A stretch of 64,000 nt of DNA from Paraburkholderia podalyriae. GTDB taxonomy: Bacteria; Pseudomonadota; Gammaproteobacteria; Burkholderiales; Burkholderiaceae. The stretch covers positions 186,001 to 250,000 of the forward strand of contig NZ_VZQQ01000008.1 in the NCBI RefSeq assembly GCF_014397785.1, given 5' to 3'. The notes below the pieces were generated by a model. That model saw only the letters and a list, made by a program, of their open reading frames with translations. It was not told the origin of the DNA and searched no databases. Below are positions 1-9,634 of the stretch, one piece after another (within the stretch, counting starts at the first letter, position 1; the number at the start of each line of letters is the position of its first letter). The position numbers and the translations under genes were made by a program.

Positions 1-2
1 AG

Positions 3-1145
3 AGCCTCGCGCCCGTCGTCTGCATGTTCGTATTCGCGATCCTGTACTTCGGCACGATCACCGACGCCGGCACGCTCGACCCGATCATCGAGCGCATCCT
101 GCGCGCGGTCGGCACGCGGCCGACGCGCATCGTGATGGGCACCACGCTGCTCGCGCTGCTGATCCACCTCGACGGCTCCGGCGCCGTCTGCTTCCTCGTC
201 ACGATTCCCGCGATGCTGCCGCTCTACGACCGCCTGAAGATGGACCGGCGTGTGCTCGCCGCCGCGGTATCGATGGCGGCCGGCATCAACTTCCTGCCGT
301 GGACGGGGCCGATGATTCGCGCGTCCGCGTCGCTGCATCTGCCGATTTCGGCGCTGTTCAATCCGCTAATTCCGGTGCAGGCGATCGGCCTCGTGTTCGT
401 GTTTTCGATGGCGTACTGGCTCGGGCGGCGCGAGGAGAAGCGCCTCGGCCTGAGTGCCGCGAGCGGCACGGTGCCGATGCCGCAACGCGAGCTGACGCCG
501 GAAGAACAGGCGCTGCGCCGCCCGCAAAACTTCTGGTTCAACATCGTGTTGACGCTCGTCGTACTCGGCACGATGGTCGTGATGGGCGAGAAGATTCCGC
601 CGGCAATCATGTTCATGGTGGGCCTGTGTGTCGCGTTGATGGTCAACTATCCGAACGTCGACATGCAACGCAAACGGATCGACGCGCATGCGCGCGCCGC
701 GCTGATGATGGCCGGCATCCTGCTCGCCGCCGGCGTGTTCACCGGCGTGATGCAGGGCAGCGGCATGCTGAAGGCGATGGCGCAGGCGGCGGTCGGGTTC
801 GTGCCGCCGGCGATGGCCAGCCATATTCCGATCGTGCTCGGCCTGCTGTCGATGCCGCTCAGCATGCTGTTCGATCCCGATTCGTTTTATTTCGGCGTAC
901 TACCGGTGATTGCGGAGGTGGCGGGCCAGCTCGGCGTGCCGGCGGTGCACGTCGGCCAGGCCGCGTTGCTTGGACAGATGACCACCGGCTTTCCGGTCAG
1001 CCCGCTCACGCCCGCGACGTTCCTCGTGGTCGGCCTGTGCGGGATCGATCTGGCCGATCATCAGAGATTCACGTTTCCCCTGCTGTTCGGCGCGTCGGTC
1101 GTGATGACGATCGCGTGCGTCGTGCTCGGGATCTTTCCACTGTGA
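3..1145 (+). CDS. CitMHS family citrate/organic-acid:cation symporter (5' truncated by window edge)
   Basis: Inner-membrane secondary transporter of the CitMHS type, which imports citrate or related di/tricarboxylates with protons or as metal complexes. About 380 residues are visible. The frame stays open to the window edge, and the family is usually about 430 residues, so the true start lies upstream. Hydrophobic segments alternate with short loops, including the conserved small-residue stretches LDGSGAVCFLVTIPAML and FPVSPLTPATF. It is followed after 25 bases by the AtuA-type gene on the same strand, which suggests uptake of the compound handled by those proteins. The family call is secure; the substrate is not known. 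Confidence 0.85.
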   Translation, partial: SLAPVVCMFVFAILYFGTITDAGTLDPIIERILRAVGTRPTRIVMGTTLLALLIHLDGSGAVCFLVTIPAMLPLYDRLKMDRRVLAAAVSMAAGINFLPWTGPMIRASASLHLPISALFNPLIPVQAIGLVFVFSMAYWLGRREEKRLGLSAASGTVPMPQRELTPEEQALRRPQNFWFNIVLTLVVLGTMVVMGEKIPPAIMFMVGLCVALMVNYPNVDMQRKRIDAHARAALMMAGILLAAGVFTGVMQGSGMLKAMAQAAVGFVPPAMASHIPIVLGLLSMPLSMLFDPDSFYFGVLPVIAEVAGQLGVPAVHVGQAALLGQMTTGFPVSPLTPATFLVVGLCGIDLADHQRFTFPLLFGASVVMTIACVVLGIFPL

Positions 1146-1170
1146 GCTTCACTGAACGCACGGGAGCACC

Positions 1171-2529
1171 ATGACTGCCACTGAACCTCAACGCATCGTG
1201 CGCATCGGCGCGGGCGCGGGCTATTCGGGCGACCGCATCGAACCCGCGCTCGAACTCGCGGAACACGGCCAGCTCGACTATCTCGTGTTCGAATGCCTCG
1301 CGGAGCGCACGATCGCAATCGCGCAGCAGGCGCGCAGCAAGGACCCGCAACTCGGCTACGACCCGCTGCTCGAAGCGCGCATGCGCGCGGTGCTGCCCGT
1401 CGCGGCGCGCAACGGCGTGCGTATCGTGTCGAACATGGGCGCGGCCAATCCGCTCGCGGCGGCGCGCAGAACCGCGCAGATCGCGCGCGAGCTGGGTCTC
1501 GGCGGCTTGAAGATTGCCGCGGTCACCGGCGACGACGTGCTCGACGTCGTGCGCGCGGGCGACTGCCATTTCGTCGAATCGGGCGAGGCGGTGGCCGCCT
1601 ACAAAGACCGGCTGATTTCGGCCAACGCGTATCTCGGCGCGAGCGGGATCGTCGAGGCGCTCGCGGCCGGCGCGCAGATCGTATTGACCGGGCGCGTCGC
1701 CGATCCGTCGCTGTTCGTTGCGCCGCTGATCCACGAGTTCGGCTGGCGCACGGACGACTGGCCGATGCTCGGCCGGGCAACGGTGATCGGCCATCTGCTC
1801 GAGTGCGCGGGGCAGATCACCGGCGGCTATTTCGCGGACCCCGGCTTCAAGGACGTGCCGAATCTCGCGCGGCTGGGGTTTCCGATCGCCGAAGTTGCGC
1901 GGGACGGTTCGGTGGTGATCACGAAGCTCGCGCAAAGTGGCGGGCTCGTGACCGAGGCGACCTGCAAGGAACAGTTGCTGTACGAGATCCATGATCCGCG
2001 TCGTTATCTGCAGCCCGACGTGGTCGCCGATTTCTCGCAGGTGCGTGTCGAGCAGGAAGCCCCGGACCGCGTGCGTGTCACTGGCGGTAGCGGTGCGGAG
2101 CGCACCGCTACGCTGAAAGTGTCGGTTGCGTATTTCGATGGCTATATCGGCGAGGGGCAGATTTCGTACGGCGGGCCGGGCGCGCTCGCGCGGGCGCGGC
2201 TCGCGCTCGATATCGTGCGCGAACGGCTGGCGCTGACCGGCGTACAGACGCATGAACTGCGCTTCGATCTGATCGGCTTGAACGCGCTGCACGGCGACAC
2301 GGTGGCTGTCGGTCATGGCGAGCCGTACGAGGTGCGCGCGCGCGTGGCGGGGCGCACGGCGTCGCTCGCGGAGGCGGTGCGCGTCGGCAACGAGGTCGAG
2401 ACGCTGTACACGAACGGACCGGCGGGCGGCGGCGGCGTGACGAAGGCGGCGCGCGAGGTGGTCGCGGTGCAGTCGGTGCTGCTGCCGCGCGAGCATGCGA
2501 CGCCGGCTTTCTCGCTGGTGGAGGCTTGA
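1171..2529 (+). CDS. AtuA / DUF1446 family protein (acyclic terpene utilization AtuA-like)
   Basis: 452-residue protein of the DUF1446 (AtuA) family, beginning IVRIGAGAGYSGDRIEPALELAEHG, a glycine-rich N-terminal pattern typical of the family. Members occur in acyclic terpene catabolism (atu) and in many gene clusters next to organic-acid transporters; their biochemistry is poorly defined. It lies between the CitMHS transporter and a small AtuA-C-terminal-like protein, in one operon with tight spacing (1 base to the next gene). With a citrate-type transporter upstream, a branched hydroxy- or tricarboxylic acid is a more likely substrate here than a terpene, but that is inference. Confidence 0.8.
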   Translation: MTATEPQRIVRIGAGAGYSGDRIEPALELAEHGQLDYLVFECLAERTIAIAQQARSKDPQLGYDPLLEARMRAVLPVAARNGVRIVSNMGAANPLAAARRTAQIARELGLGGLKIAAVTGDDVLDVVRAGDCHFVESGEAVAAYKDRLISANAYLGASGIVEALAAGAQIVLTGRVADPSLFVAPLIHEFGWRTDDWPMLGRATVIGHLLECAGQITGGYFADPGFKDVPNLARLGFPIAEVARDGSVVITKLAQSGGLVTEATCKEQLLYEIHDPRRYLQPDVVADFSQVRVEQEAPDRVRVTGGSGAERTATLKVSVAYFDGYIGEGQISYGGPGALARARLALDIVRERLALTGVQTHELRFDLIGLNALHGDTVAVGHGEPYEVRARVAGRTASLAEAVRVGNEVETLYTNGPAGGGGVTKAAREVVAVQSVLLPREHATPAFSLVEA

Positions 2530-2530
2530 G

Positions 2531-2836
2531 ATGAAACTACGTGAACTGGCCCACTCGCGCACTGGCGACAAGGGCAATACGCTCAATATCTCGGTGATCT
2601 GCTACGACGCGCGGCATTACGAGCGCCTGCGCGATGTGCTGACGCCCGAGCGCGTCAAGACGCATCTGCGCGATGTGGTGTGCGGCGACGTGGTACGTCA
2701 TGAGTTGCCGGGCATCGCCGCATTCAACTTCGTGCTCGGCGACGCGCTCGGCGGCGGCGTTACGCGTTCGCTCGCGCTCGATGCGCATGGCAAATCGCTG
2801 AGCTCGGCGTTGCTGGATCTCGAAGTAGGAGAGTGA
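2531..2836 (+). CDS. Small AtuA-related protein (AtuA C-terminal/ferredoxin-fold-like)
   Basis: 101-residue protein starting MKLRELAHSRTGDKGNTLNI, a motif shared with the C-terminal part of long AtuA proteins and with stand-alone partners found next to DUF1446 genes. Here the two halves of a long AtuA protein seem to be encoded separately. The start chosen is the ATG one base after the stop of the previous gene; a longer reading into that gene only overlaps it. It is the last gene of the transporter operon and probably forms a complex with the preceding product. Exact function unknown. Confidence 0.75.
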   Translation: MKLRELAHSRTGDKGNTLNISVICYDARHYERLRDVLTPERVKTHLRDVVCGDVVRHELPGIAAFNFVLGDALGGGVTRSLALDAHGKSLSSALLDLEVGE

Positions 2837-2864
2837 GCGGGCGATGCTGGTGGCGTTTCGTATT

Positions 2865-2887
2865 GCGGGGCAGCCGATCCGCCCCGC
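2865..2887. terminator. GC-rich hairpin between convergent genes
   Basis: Perfect 7-bp arms GCGGGGC and GCCCCGC with a 9-base loop lie between the end of the AtuA-type operon and the convergent end of the regulator gene. There is no T-run on either side, so intrinsic termination would be weak; position is the main argument. Confidence 0.4.
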
Positions 2888-2893
2888 ATGTCG

Positions 2894-3604
2894 TCACACG
2901 CCAGCCTTCGTCAACTCATGCGCGCGGCGCAGTCGCTCGCGGCTGTTGCTCAGATGCATGCGCATTGCGGCGCGCGCATCGTCGGCGTCCTGACGCTCGA
3001 TCGCGCGATAGATCATCAGGTGTTCGCCGAGCACGCTACGCAACACCTCGATATGGTCGAGCTCCGCGATCTCGGCCGAACCAAGCCGCGTGCGCGGGCT
3101 GACCGAGCGGCCGAGCTGGCTGAGTACGTCGAAGAAATAGCGATTGCCGCTCGCGCGCGCGATCTGCAGATGAAACTCGATGTCGTGCGCGAGCGTGTCG
3201 GTGCTGCCGCGCTCCAGTTCCGACTCGAAGCGATCGAGCGCGGTGCGAATCTGCTTGAGGTTCTGCTCGGTGCGCCGCGATGCCGCGAGTGCGGCCGCGG
3301 CGGCTTCGACGTCGATCCGGAACTCGATGATCGCCATCACGTCGAGCATGCTCGTGAGGTCGGCGGCGGGTAACTGCATCGGCTTTTCGGCGGTGGGCGC
3401 GAGCACGAACGTGCCGATACCGTGACGCGTCTCGACGATCCTCGCCGCCTGCAGACGCGAAATCGCCTCGCGAACCACGGAGCGGCTCACGGATAGCTGC
3501 TTCATCATGGCGACTTCGGTGGGGATGCGGTCGCCTGGCCTCAGCGCGCCGCGGCGAATTTCATCGGAAAGGGTGGCCACCACCTTTTCAGTTAGGCTGC
3601 TCAT
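2894..3604 (-). CDS. FadR-subfamily GntR transcriptional regulator (probable glucarate operon regulator)
   Basis: 236-residue regulator with an N-terminal winged helix (EIRRGALRPGDRIPTE, then SVSRSVVREAISRL and RHGIGTFV) and a C-terminal FCD ligand-binding domain (FRIDVEAAAAALAA, then HDIEFHLQIARASGNRYF). The start chosen is ATG, giving MSSLTEKVVATL; upstream readings add a non-conserved arginine-rich extension. It is transcribed away from the glucarate permease and dehydratase genes across a 413-base gap, the usual layout for a local regulator of sugar-acid catabolism (compare GguR-type regulators). A site matching the FadR-family TnGTnnnACnA pattern lies in the gap. Confidence 0.85.
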   Translation of the reverse strand: MSSLTEKVVATLSDEIRRGALRPGDRIPTEVAMMKQLSVSRSVVREAISRLQAARIVETRHGIGTFVLAPTAEKPMQLPAADLTSMLDVMAIIEFRIDVEAAAAALAASRRTEQNLKQIRTALDRFESELERGSTDTLAHDIEFHLQIARASGNRYFFDVLSQLGRSVSPRTRLGSAEIAELDHIEVLRSVLGEHLMIYRAIERQDADDARAAMRMHLSNSRERLRRAHELTKAGV

Positions 3605-3919
3605 TTTTGTGGCTGGTTGACTGATCCTGCAAAGTATCGCACAGGACTGTACTCGATTCTGCCGTGTTCGGCGGCATCGGCGCGGGCTATTTTTGCGTGC
3701 CGGCGCGCGGTGGGACGGGGACGCGGCGGACAGTTGCGCAAGCACATCGGCTGCCTTGTGCATCCTGAAAAATACGAGACATCAGACGTCTTATCTATCA
3801 CCCGATCCAAGCTCGGGCAATAAAGTAGACGGCCGTGAAGCTGCTGCTCTTTCGGCGCGGGCTGGCCAGACATGCCGGGTAAACACCCAACTGGATTTGA
3901 CGAAAATAACACGGTAGAC

Positions 3920-3932
3920 TGTCGTCAGACAA
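3920..3932 (-). promoter_or_regulatory. Candidate FadR/GntR operator upstream of the glucarate permease
   Basis: On the minus strand the sequence reads TTGTCTGACGACA, whose first 11 bases fit the FadR-family pattern TnGTnnnACnA. A related element, GACGTCTGATG on the minus strand, sits about 140 bases away at 3779-3789. The 413-base gap holds no gene and must contain the promoters of both the regulator and the permease. Similar elements recur upstream of the GH3 gene. Confidence 0.45.
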
Positions 3933-4017
3933 CGTGTCAGGCGTATCGCAGGGTCCTCCGCCTAGCTGCGCCGCGTTGCGTTCCAACAGGCCATGCGGCC
4001 GACAGGGGAGACAAATC

Positions 4018-5349
4018 TTGACATCAGTTTTGACCACCGCGCTCGACCCGCTGGAATCGGCGGTCTCGAAGGTGAAGCGCAACGTGTTACCGCTTTTCCT
4101 GATCATGTTCATCGCGAACTACATCGACCGTGTGAACATCGGCTTCGTCAACGCGCACATGAAGACCGATCTCGGCATCGGCGCGGCAGCGTACGGGCTC
4201 GGCAGCGGTCTGTTCTTCATCGGCTATGCGCTGTTCGAAGTGCCGTCGAACGTGCTGATGCAGAAGTTCGGCGCGCGCGTGTGGCTCACGCGCATCATGG
4301 GCACTTGGGGGCTGGTGGCGGGCTCGATGGCGTTCGTCTGGAACGACACGTCGTTTTACGTGCTGCGGTTCCTGCTCGGCGTTGCTGAGGCGGGCTTCTT
4401 TCCCGGCGTCGTCTATTACTTCACCCAGTGGCTGCCGCAAAAAGAGCGCGGTAAGGCGGTGGCGATCTTTCTGTCGGGCTCGGCGCTCGCGTCAGTGCTG
4501 TCCGGTCCGATCACCGGCTCGCTGCTGTCGATTCGCGGCCTCGGCCTGCAAGGCTGGCAGTGGATGTTTCTGATCGAAGGCGGGTTCTCGATCGTGCTGT
4601 GTGCCGTCAGCTGGATGATGCTGAAGTCGCACATCCGCGACGCGCATTGGCTCACCGCCGAAGAGCAGCGCGTGCTCGAACAGTCGATCGCGGCCGAACA
4701 GGCCGCGCGCGAAGCGCAGGGCGGCGCGCATCTGCCGACGTTCAAGCTGCTGAAGGACCCGCAGATCGCGCTGTTCTGCCTGCTGTACTTTGCGATCCAA
4801 CTGACGATCTACGCGGCCACTTTCTGGCTGCCGACGATCATCCGCAAGATGGGCGGCCTGTCCGACTTCGAGGTCGGCATGTTCAACGCGATTCCGTGGC
4901 TGATCTCGATGGTCGCGATGTATGGCTTCGCGCTCGTGTCGGCGAAATGGCGTCATCAGCAGGGTTGGCTCGCGGTCGCGCTCGTCATTGCGGCGGTTGG
5001 CCTGTTCGCGTCGACGTCGGGCAACCCGGTGTTCTCGTTCGTCGCAATCTGCTTCTCGGCGATCGGCTTCAAGGCAGCGTCGTCGTTGTTCTGGCCGATC
5101 CCGCAGGGCTACCTCGATGCGCGCGTCGCCGCCGGCGTGCTCGCGCTGATCAATTCGCTCGGCAATCTCGGCGGCTTCTTCGCGCCGGCCACCTTCGGCT
5201 ATCTGCAGCAGCACACGGGCTCGTTCACGGGCGGGCTGTACGGTCTCGGCGTCGCGTCGCTGCTCGCGGCGGCGGCGGGTTTCCTGACGCGCCGCCGGCC
5301 CGGCAATCGCGACCCGTTGCCTGATTCGGCGCACGGCAACGCGCATTGA
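4018..5349 (+). CDS. MFS glucarate/galactarate-type permease (ACS family)
   Basis: 443-residue anion:cation symporter of the major facilitator superfamily, about 12 membrane segments, with the family signatures [12 protein letters not shown] in the first helix and [18 protein letters not shown] in the middle of the N-half. It imports sugar diacids such as D-glucarate with protons. The start chosen is a TTG preceded at 7 bases by AGGGGAG; the first in-frame ATG lies inside helix 1 and would truncate the protein. Glucarate dehydratase follows 130 bases downstream, which gives the substrate. Known gudP-type context, so the function is probable. Confidence 0.85.
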   Translation: MTSVLTTALDPLESAVSKVKRNVLPLFLIMFIANYIDRVNIGFVNAHMKTDLGIGAAAYGLGSGLFFIGYALFEVPSNVLMQKFGARVWLTRIMGTWGLVAGSMAFVWNDTSFYVLRFLLGVAEAGFFPGVVYYFTQWLPQKERGKAVAIFLSGSALASVLSGPITGSLLSIRGLGLQGWQWMFLIEGGFSIVLCAVSWMMLKSHIRDAHWLTAEEQRVLEQSIAAEQAAREAQGGAHLPTFKLLKDPQIALFCLLYFAIQLTIYAATFWLPTIIRKMGGLSDFEVGMFNAIPWLISMVAMYGFALVSAKWRHQQGWLAVALVIAAVGLFASTSGNPVFSFVAICFSAIGFKAASSLFWPIPQGYLDARVAAGVLALINSLGNLGGFFAPATFGYLQQHTGSFTGGLYGLGVASLLAAAAGFLTRRRPGNRDPLPDSAHGNAH

Positions 5350-5479
5350 CTACACTGACGGCTCGCATGCGGCCGTCGATTTTTCTGGATTCGAGTTTTC
5401 ATCCGGTCCGCTCGAACGCGCACGCGGCGCGCGGCGGCTTCCGCCGGCCGGCTTACTTCATCACACAGGTGCTTTTCCC

Positions 5480-6829
5480 ATGTCCACGAAACCTACCGAA
5501 TCGATCGCCACGCCGGTCGTCACCGAACTGCGCGTCGTGCCCGTCGCCGGCCGCGACAGCATGCTGATGAATCTGAGCGGCGCGCATGGTCCGTTCTTCA
5601 CGCGCAACATCGTGATTCTGCGCGACAGCGCGGGCCATACCGGCGTCGGCGAAGTGCCGGGCGGCGAGAACATCCGCAAGACGATCGATGACGCGCGGCC
5701 GTTCGTGGTCGGTCAGTCGATCGGCAATCTGCAGGCGATCCTGAACAAGGTGCGCACGCAGTTCGCCGATCGCGACGCTGGGGGGCGTGGCCTGCAGACC
5801 TTCGATCTGCGCACGACGATTCACGCGGTGACCGCGCTCGAAGCGGCGCTGCTCGACCTGCTCGGACAGCATCTCGGCGTGCCGGTCGCGGCACTGCTCG
5901 GCGAAGGTCAGCAGCGCGACGAAGTGGAAATGCTCGGCTACCTGTTCTATATCGGCGATCGCAACAAGACCGATCTGCCGTACGCGAACAACGCCGGCGC
6001 GTGTGACGACTGGGAGCGCGTGCGCACCGAAGTCGCGTTGACGCCGGAAGCGGTCGTGCGGCTCGCGGAGGCGGCGCAGGTGCGCTACGGCTTCAACGAC
6101 TTCAAGCTGAAAGGCGGTGTGCTCGCCGGCGACGCGGAAATCGAGGCCGTGACGGCACTCGCCGAGCGCTTCCCCGAAGCGCGCGTGACGCTCGACCCCA
6201 ATGGCGCGTGGTCGCTCGCGGAAGCGGTACGCCTGTGCCGTGACCAGCACGACGTGCTCGCTTACGCGGAAGATCCGTGCGGCGCGGAGAACGGCTACTC
6301 GGGCCGCGAAGTGATGGCCGAGTTCCGTCGCGCGACCGGCCTGCCGACGGCGACCAACATGATCGCGACCGACTGGCGCCAGATGGGTCACGCCATCCAG
6401 CTGCAATCGGTCGACATTCCGCTCGCCGATCCGCATTTCTGGACCATGCAGGGCTCCGTGCGGGTCGCGCAGATGTGCAACGACTGGGGCCTCACGTGGG
6501 GTTCGCATTCGAACAACCACTTCGACATTTCGCTCGCGATGTTCACGCACGTCGCGGCTGCAGCGCCAGGCAAGATCACCGCGATCGACACGCACTGGAT
6601 CTGGCAGGACGGTCAATTCCTGACGCAAGATCCGCTGCAGATCGTCGGCGGCAAGGTCAAGGTGCCGCAGAAGCCGGGCCTCGGCGTCGAACTCGATATG
6701 GACGCGCTCGAGAAGGCGCACGCGCTGTATCAGCAGCACGGCCTTGGCGCGCGCGATGACGGCGTGGCGATGCAATATCTGATTCCGAACTGGAAGTTCG
6801 ATAACAAGCGTCCGTGCCTCGTGCGTTAA
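5480..6829 (+). CDS. gudD: Glucarate dehydratase
   Basis: 449-residue enolase-superfamily dehydratase converting D-glucarate (and L-idarate) to 5-dehydro-4-deoxy-D-glucarate. Visible catalytic elements: the KxK motif in NDFKLKGG, metal ligands in [14 protein letters not shown] and TNMIATDW, and the His of [10 protein letters not shown] that pairs with an upstream Asp. Length matches the family. It is preceded by a permease and a divergent FadR-type regulator. The next enzymes of the pathway (5-dehydro-4-deoxyglucarate dehydratase, 2-oxoglutarate semialdehyde dehydrogenase) are not adjacent and must be encoded elsewhere. Confidence 0.95.
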   Translation: MSTKPTESIATPVVTELRVVPVAGRDSMLMNLSGAHGPFFTRNIVILRDSAGHTGVGEVPGGENIRKTIDDARPFVVGQSIGNLQAILNKVRTQFADRDAGGRGLQTFDLRTTIHAVTALEAALLDLLGQHLGVPVAALLGEGQQRDEVEMLGYLFYIGDRNKTDLPYANNAGACDDWERVRTEVALTPEAVVRLAEAAQVRYGFNDFKLKGGVLAGDAEIEAVTALAERFPEARVTLDPNGAWSLAEAVRLCRDQHDVLAYAEDPCGAENGYSGREVMAEFRRATGLPTATNMIATDWRQMGHAIQLQSVDIPLADPHFWTMQGSVRVAQMCNDWGLTWGSHSNNHFDISLAMFTHVAAAAPGKITAIDTHWIWQDGQFLTQDPLQIVGGKVKVPQKPGLGVELDMDALEKAHALYQQHGLGARDDGVAMQYLIPNWKFDNKRPCLVR

Positions 6830-6851
6830 AGACGCTTCAACCTGCATGCAG

Positions 6852-6897
6852 AGCCTGGCGGGCTGCACGAACAGTGCGGTCCGTCAGGCTTTTTTTG
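6852..6897 (+). terminator. Rho-independent terminator after gudD
   Basis: AGCCTGGCGG pairs with CCGTCAGGCT (one G-U pair) around a 19-base loop and is followed by seven or more T residues. It starts about 22 bases after the gudD stop. Confidence 0.85.
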
Positions 6898-7016
6898 TTT
6901 GGTTTCAGAACCGCCACGACTTGGCTCGAATACGCGAATTGTGAATTCTGTAAGCTCATCAGACGTCCGTGCATTGCCATAAGTCACTGTTTTTATTGAT
7001 TCGACGTAAACCCTAG

Positions 7017-7031
7017 TTGTCTGATGACCAA
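7017..7031 (+). promoter_or_regulatory. FadR-like site upstream of the GH3 gene
   Basis: TTGTCTGATGACCAA resembles the site in front of the glucarate permease (TTGTCTGACGACA). A second element, CATCAGACGTC at 6955-6967, repeats one found at 3779-3789. The 288-base gap between the gudD terminator and the GH3 gene is AT-richer than its surroundings and must carry the GH3 promoter. Confidence 0.35.
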
Positions 7032-7185
7032 TTAAACATTACGATGTCTTCACTGGAAAGCAGAGCAGAGCAGGGCGGCAGAAACAGCGGACGGAACGCT
7101 GGCAATTAACGAGATAACAGTCCTTCACATCAGAACGACCGATGCCCATCGCGCATTGGTGCGTATAACAAATCGAGGAAAGACA

Positions 7186-9615
7186 ATGTCTGTGAGATTC
7201 ATGCAGAGGAGAACGGCCGCCGCCGCAAGTTTCGTGTTCATTCTGGCGGCGTGCGGAGGAAGTAATAGTCCCAACCCAACGACAGCGGCTTCTAACCCAG
7301 CCTCAAGCCCGACCTCGACGCCGACATCCGCGATGCCCTGGATGAATACGTCACTTTCTCCCGAAGCACGCGCTGCACTGCTCGTTCCTGCAATGGCGCT
7401 TGCCGACAAGGAAGAGCAATTGACCGGTTCGAATCCAGGCATCCTGCCTGAGTTGCCGCAGTGCTACGGTGCCCGGCACATTCTTGGGCTCGCGAAATAC
7501 GCGATTCCGACGCTGCGGATTACGAATGGGCCTGTCGGTATCGGCCAGAATGACTGCGTTTCTCCTTCCGTATCGGGCTTCGCCGCTTATACGGATTCCA
7601 GTTCCGCCAAGGCGACCGCCCTTCCGTCAGCCATCGCCATGGCTGCTTCGTTCGATCCTTCCGTAGCGACCCAGTTTGGCAACGTGGTTGGCGTAGAGGG
7701 AGGAAATCTGGCTCTGCACGTATTCGAAGCGCCGGGTATGAACCTGGCAAGATTGCCCGTGGGGGGACGCAACTTCGAATACATGGGCGAGGACCCCTAT
7801 CTCACCGGGACGATGGGGGTCGCCGAAATCCAGGCTGTGCAAGCGCACGGCATGATCGCAATGGCGAAGCACCTGGTGGCGAATGAGCAGGAAACGAACC
7901 GCATGACGATTCAGGAGAGCGTGGACGATCAAACGTTGCACGAACTCTATCTGCTGCCGTTCGAGATGGCGGTGAAAGCAGGAAACGTCGGCGCCGTCAT
8001 GTGTTCGTACAACTCGGTGAACGGCTTTTCGATGTGCGAGCAAAAGCACATCCTGTCCGATGTCCTGCGCGGACAATGGGGCTTCAAAGGCTACGTGCAG
8101 TCGGACTTCTTTGCGGCGCATAGCACCGCGCCGACCATGCTGGCGGGCATGGACAACGAGATGCCGCTTCCGCAGAACTGGTCGCTGGCGAACCTGAATG
8201 CGGCCTTGGCCTCGGGGCAGATCCAGACCTCCGATATCGACAATGCGCTGCTGCGCCGATATACGCAGATGTTCCGCGCGGGTATCTTCGATCGGCCCAT
8301 TGCGCAGAGCGCTATCAACGCAACGGCTGACGGTACGGTCGCGAAGCAGATCGGCGAGCAGTCGGCAGTACTGCTGCAGAACAACGGGACCTTGCCGCTG
8401 AACAAGACGGTTCGAAACGTACTCGTGGTCGGCAAAACGACGCAGGTCTATGCTCAGCAAGCTGTTGCTGGAGGCAGCTCTGTCGGTCATCCGATGGGTT
8501 CGGGAGGCGGCAGCTCCGACGTCGTCGCCTTGTACACCGTTACACCGGTGCAGGGCATCAAGGACACGCTTGCCAATCTCGGCAATACCGGCGTTCAGGT
8601 TTATCTGGCGCTCGTCGACGACAACAATTCGACCGGCACGATTGACGGCGCGGCCGCAACCATCGCCGACGTCAAGACGGCAGCCACCGGTGCCGACGCC
8701 GTCATCTTCATGGCTGGCTCCATGTCGGAGGAAGGGGCCGACCAGGCGAGCTTCACGGACTCGACGGGCCTGACGCTCGACACCGGCAAATACCTCAATA
8801 CGCTCGACTGGTATGCGCCCAAGCCGAGTTCGATTACGACCTCGAGTTCCGCCAAAAACAGCAACACGCTCGCGTTGCTCCAGACCATCGTCGCGGCAAA
8901 CAGCAACACCGTGCTCGTTCTGAAGGACAGTGCCGCCGAAGCGCTCGATCCTTCGATCCTCAGCGGAGGGACATCCGCGGCGAGCGCGATTCTCGAGACC
9001 TGGTTCCCTGGCGAGGAAGATGGGCACATCGTCGCGGATCTGCTGTGGGGCGTGGCGAATCCGTCCGGCAAACTGCCGGTGACGTTCCCACAGATCGGCC
9101 AGGGTTTTATGGATTCGATCACGCCTTTCCAATACCCTGGCGTGTCGATCAACGGAAGCCCGACGGTGACGTATTCGGAAGGGCTGAATGTCGGTTATCG
9201 CTGGTATGACGCGATGGGTAAGAGCCCGGCATTCCCGTTCGGCTTTGGTCTTTCTTACACGACCTTCACGATTAGCAACCCGACCGTTAGTACCGGAGCG
9301 AACGGCACATACACGGTTACCGCAGTCGTGAAGAACACGGGTTCCGTGGCGGGCGCCGAAGTTCCACAGGTGTATATCGCGCTGCCGTCCTCTGCGGCAG
9401 AGCCGCCCAGGCGTCTGGTGGGGTTCCAGAAGGTGAGCCTGAACGCTGGCGGGACGCAGACGGTGTCGATCTCGATCGATCCAGCCGCGCCGAATCATCC
9501 GCTCAGCACATGGAATAAAGATTCGCAGCAGTGGACGATCCCGACCGGTTCCTACTCTGTGTATATCGGGAACTCGTCACGCAGCCTGACTCTTGCGGGA
9601 ACCATCACCCGATAG
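7186..9615 (+). CDS. Glycoside hydrolase family 3 lipoprotein (beta-glucosidase-like)
   Basis: 809-residue secreted glycosidase. It begins with a lipoprotein signal ending in the lipobox LAAC (Cys23), so it is probably anchored in the outer membrane, followed by a Ser/Pro/Thr linker. The GH3 TIM-barrel domain follows, with KHLVANEQETNR and the nucleophile region YVQSDFFAAH (Asp307). Then come the alpha/beta sandwich domain and a C-terminal fibronectin-like domain (GAEVPQVYIALP, PRRLVGFQKV). The ATG chosen has GAGGAA six bases upstream; a TTG 30 bases earlier has none. It likely releases glucose or another sugar from beta-glucosides; the exact substrate cannot be read. A periplasmic isomerase gene follows. 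Confidence 0.9.
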   Translation: MSVRFMQRRTAAAASFVFILAACGGSNSPNPTTAASNPASSPTSTPTSAMPWMNTSLSPEARAALLVPAMALADKEEQLTGSNPGILPELPQCYGARHILGLAKYAIPTLRITNGPVGIGQNDCVSPSVSGFAAYTDSSSAKATALPSAIAMAASFDPSVATQFGNVVGVEGGNLALHVFEAPGMNLARLPVGGRNFEYMGEDPYLTGTMGVAEIQAVQAHGMIAMAKHLVANEQETNRMTIQESVDDQTLHELYLLPFEMAVKAGNVGAVMCSYNSVNGFSMCEQKHILSDVLRGQWGFKGYVQSDFFAAHSTAPTMLAGMDNEMPLPQNWSLANLNAALASGQIQTSDIDNALLRRYTQMFRAGIFDRPIAQSAINATADGTVAKQIGEQSAVLLQNNGTLPLNKTVRNVLVVGKTTQVYAQQAVAGGSSVGHPMGSGGGSSDVVALYTVTPVQGIKDTLANLGNTGVQVYLALVDDNNSTGTIDGAAATIADVKTAATGADAVIFMAGSMSEEGADQASFTDSTGLTLDTGKYLNTLDWYAPKPSSITTSSSAKNSNTLALLQTIVAANSNTVLVLKDSAAEALDPSILSGGTSAASAILETWFPGEEDGHIVADLLWGVANPSGKLPVTFPQIGQGFMDSITPFQYPGVSINGSPTVTYSEGLNVGYRWYDAMGKSPAFPFGFGLSYTTFTISNPTVSTGANGTYTVTAVVKNTGSVAGAEVPQVYIALPSSAAEPPRRLVGFQKVSLNAGGTQTVSISIDPAAPNHPLSTWNKDSQQWTIPTGSYSVYIGNSSRSLTLAGTITR

Positions 9616-9634
9616 AGGCGCGTAGGGCACCAGC

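Noticed and set aside
1069..2586. Minus-strand frame opposite the AtuA gene
   Set aside because: Same GC-bias effect; arginine-rich without motifs.
5350..5400. Possible terminator between the permease and gudD (GACGGC/GCCGTC then a short T-run)
   Set aside because: Short stem with a long loop; the two genes are most likely cotranscribed, so I did not list it.
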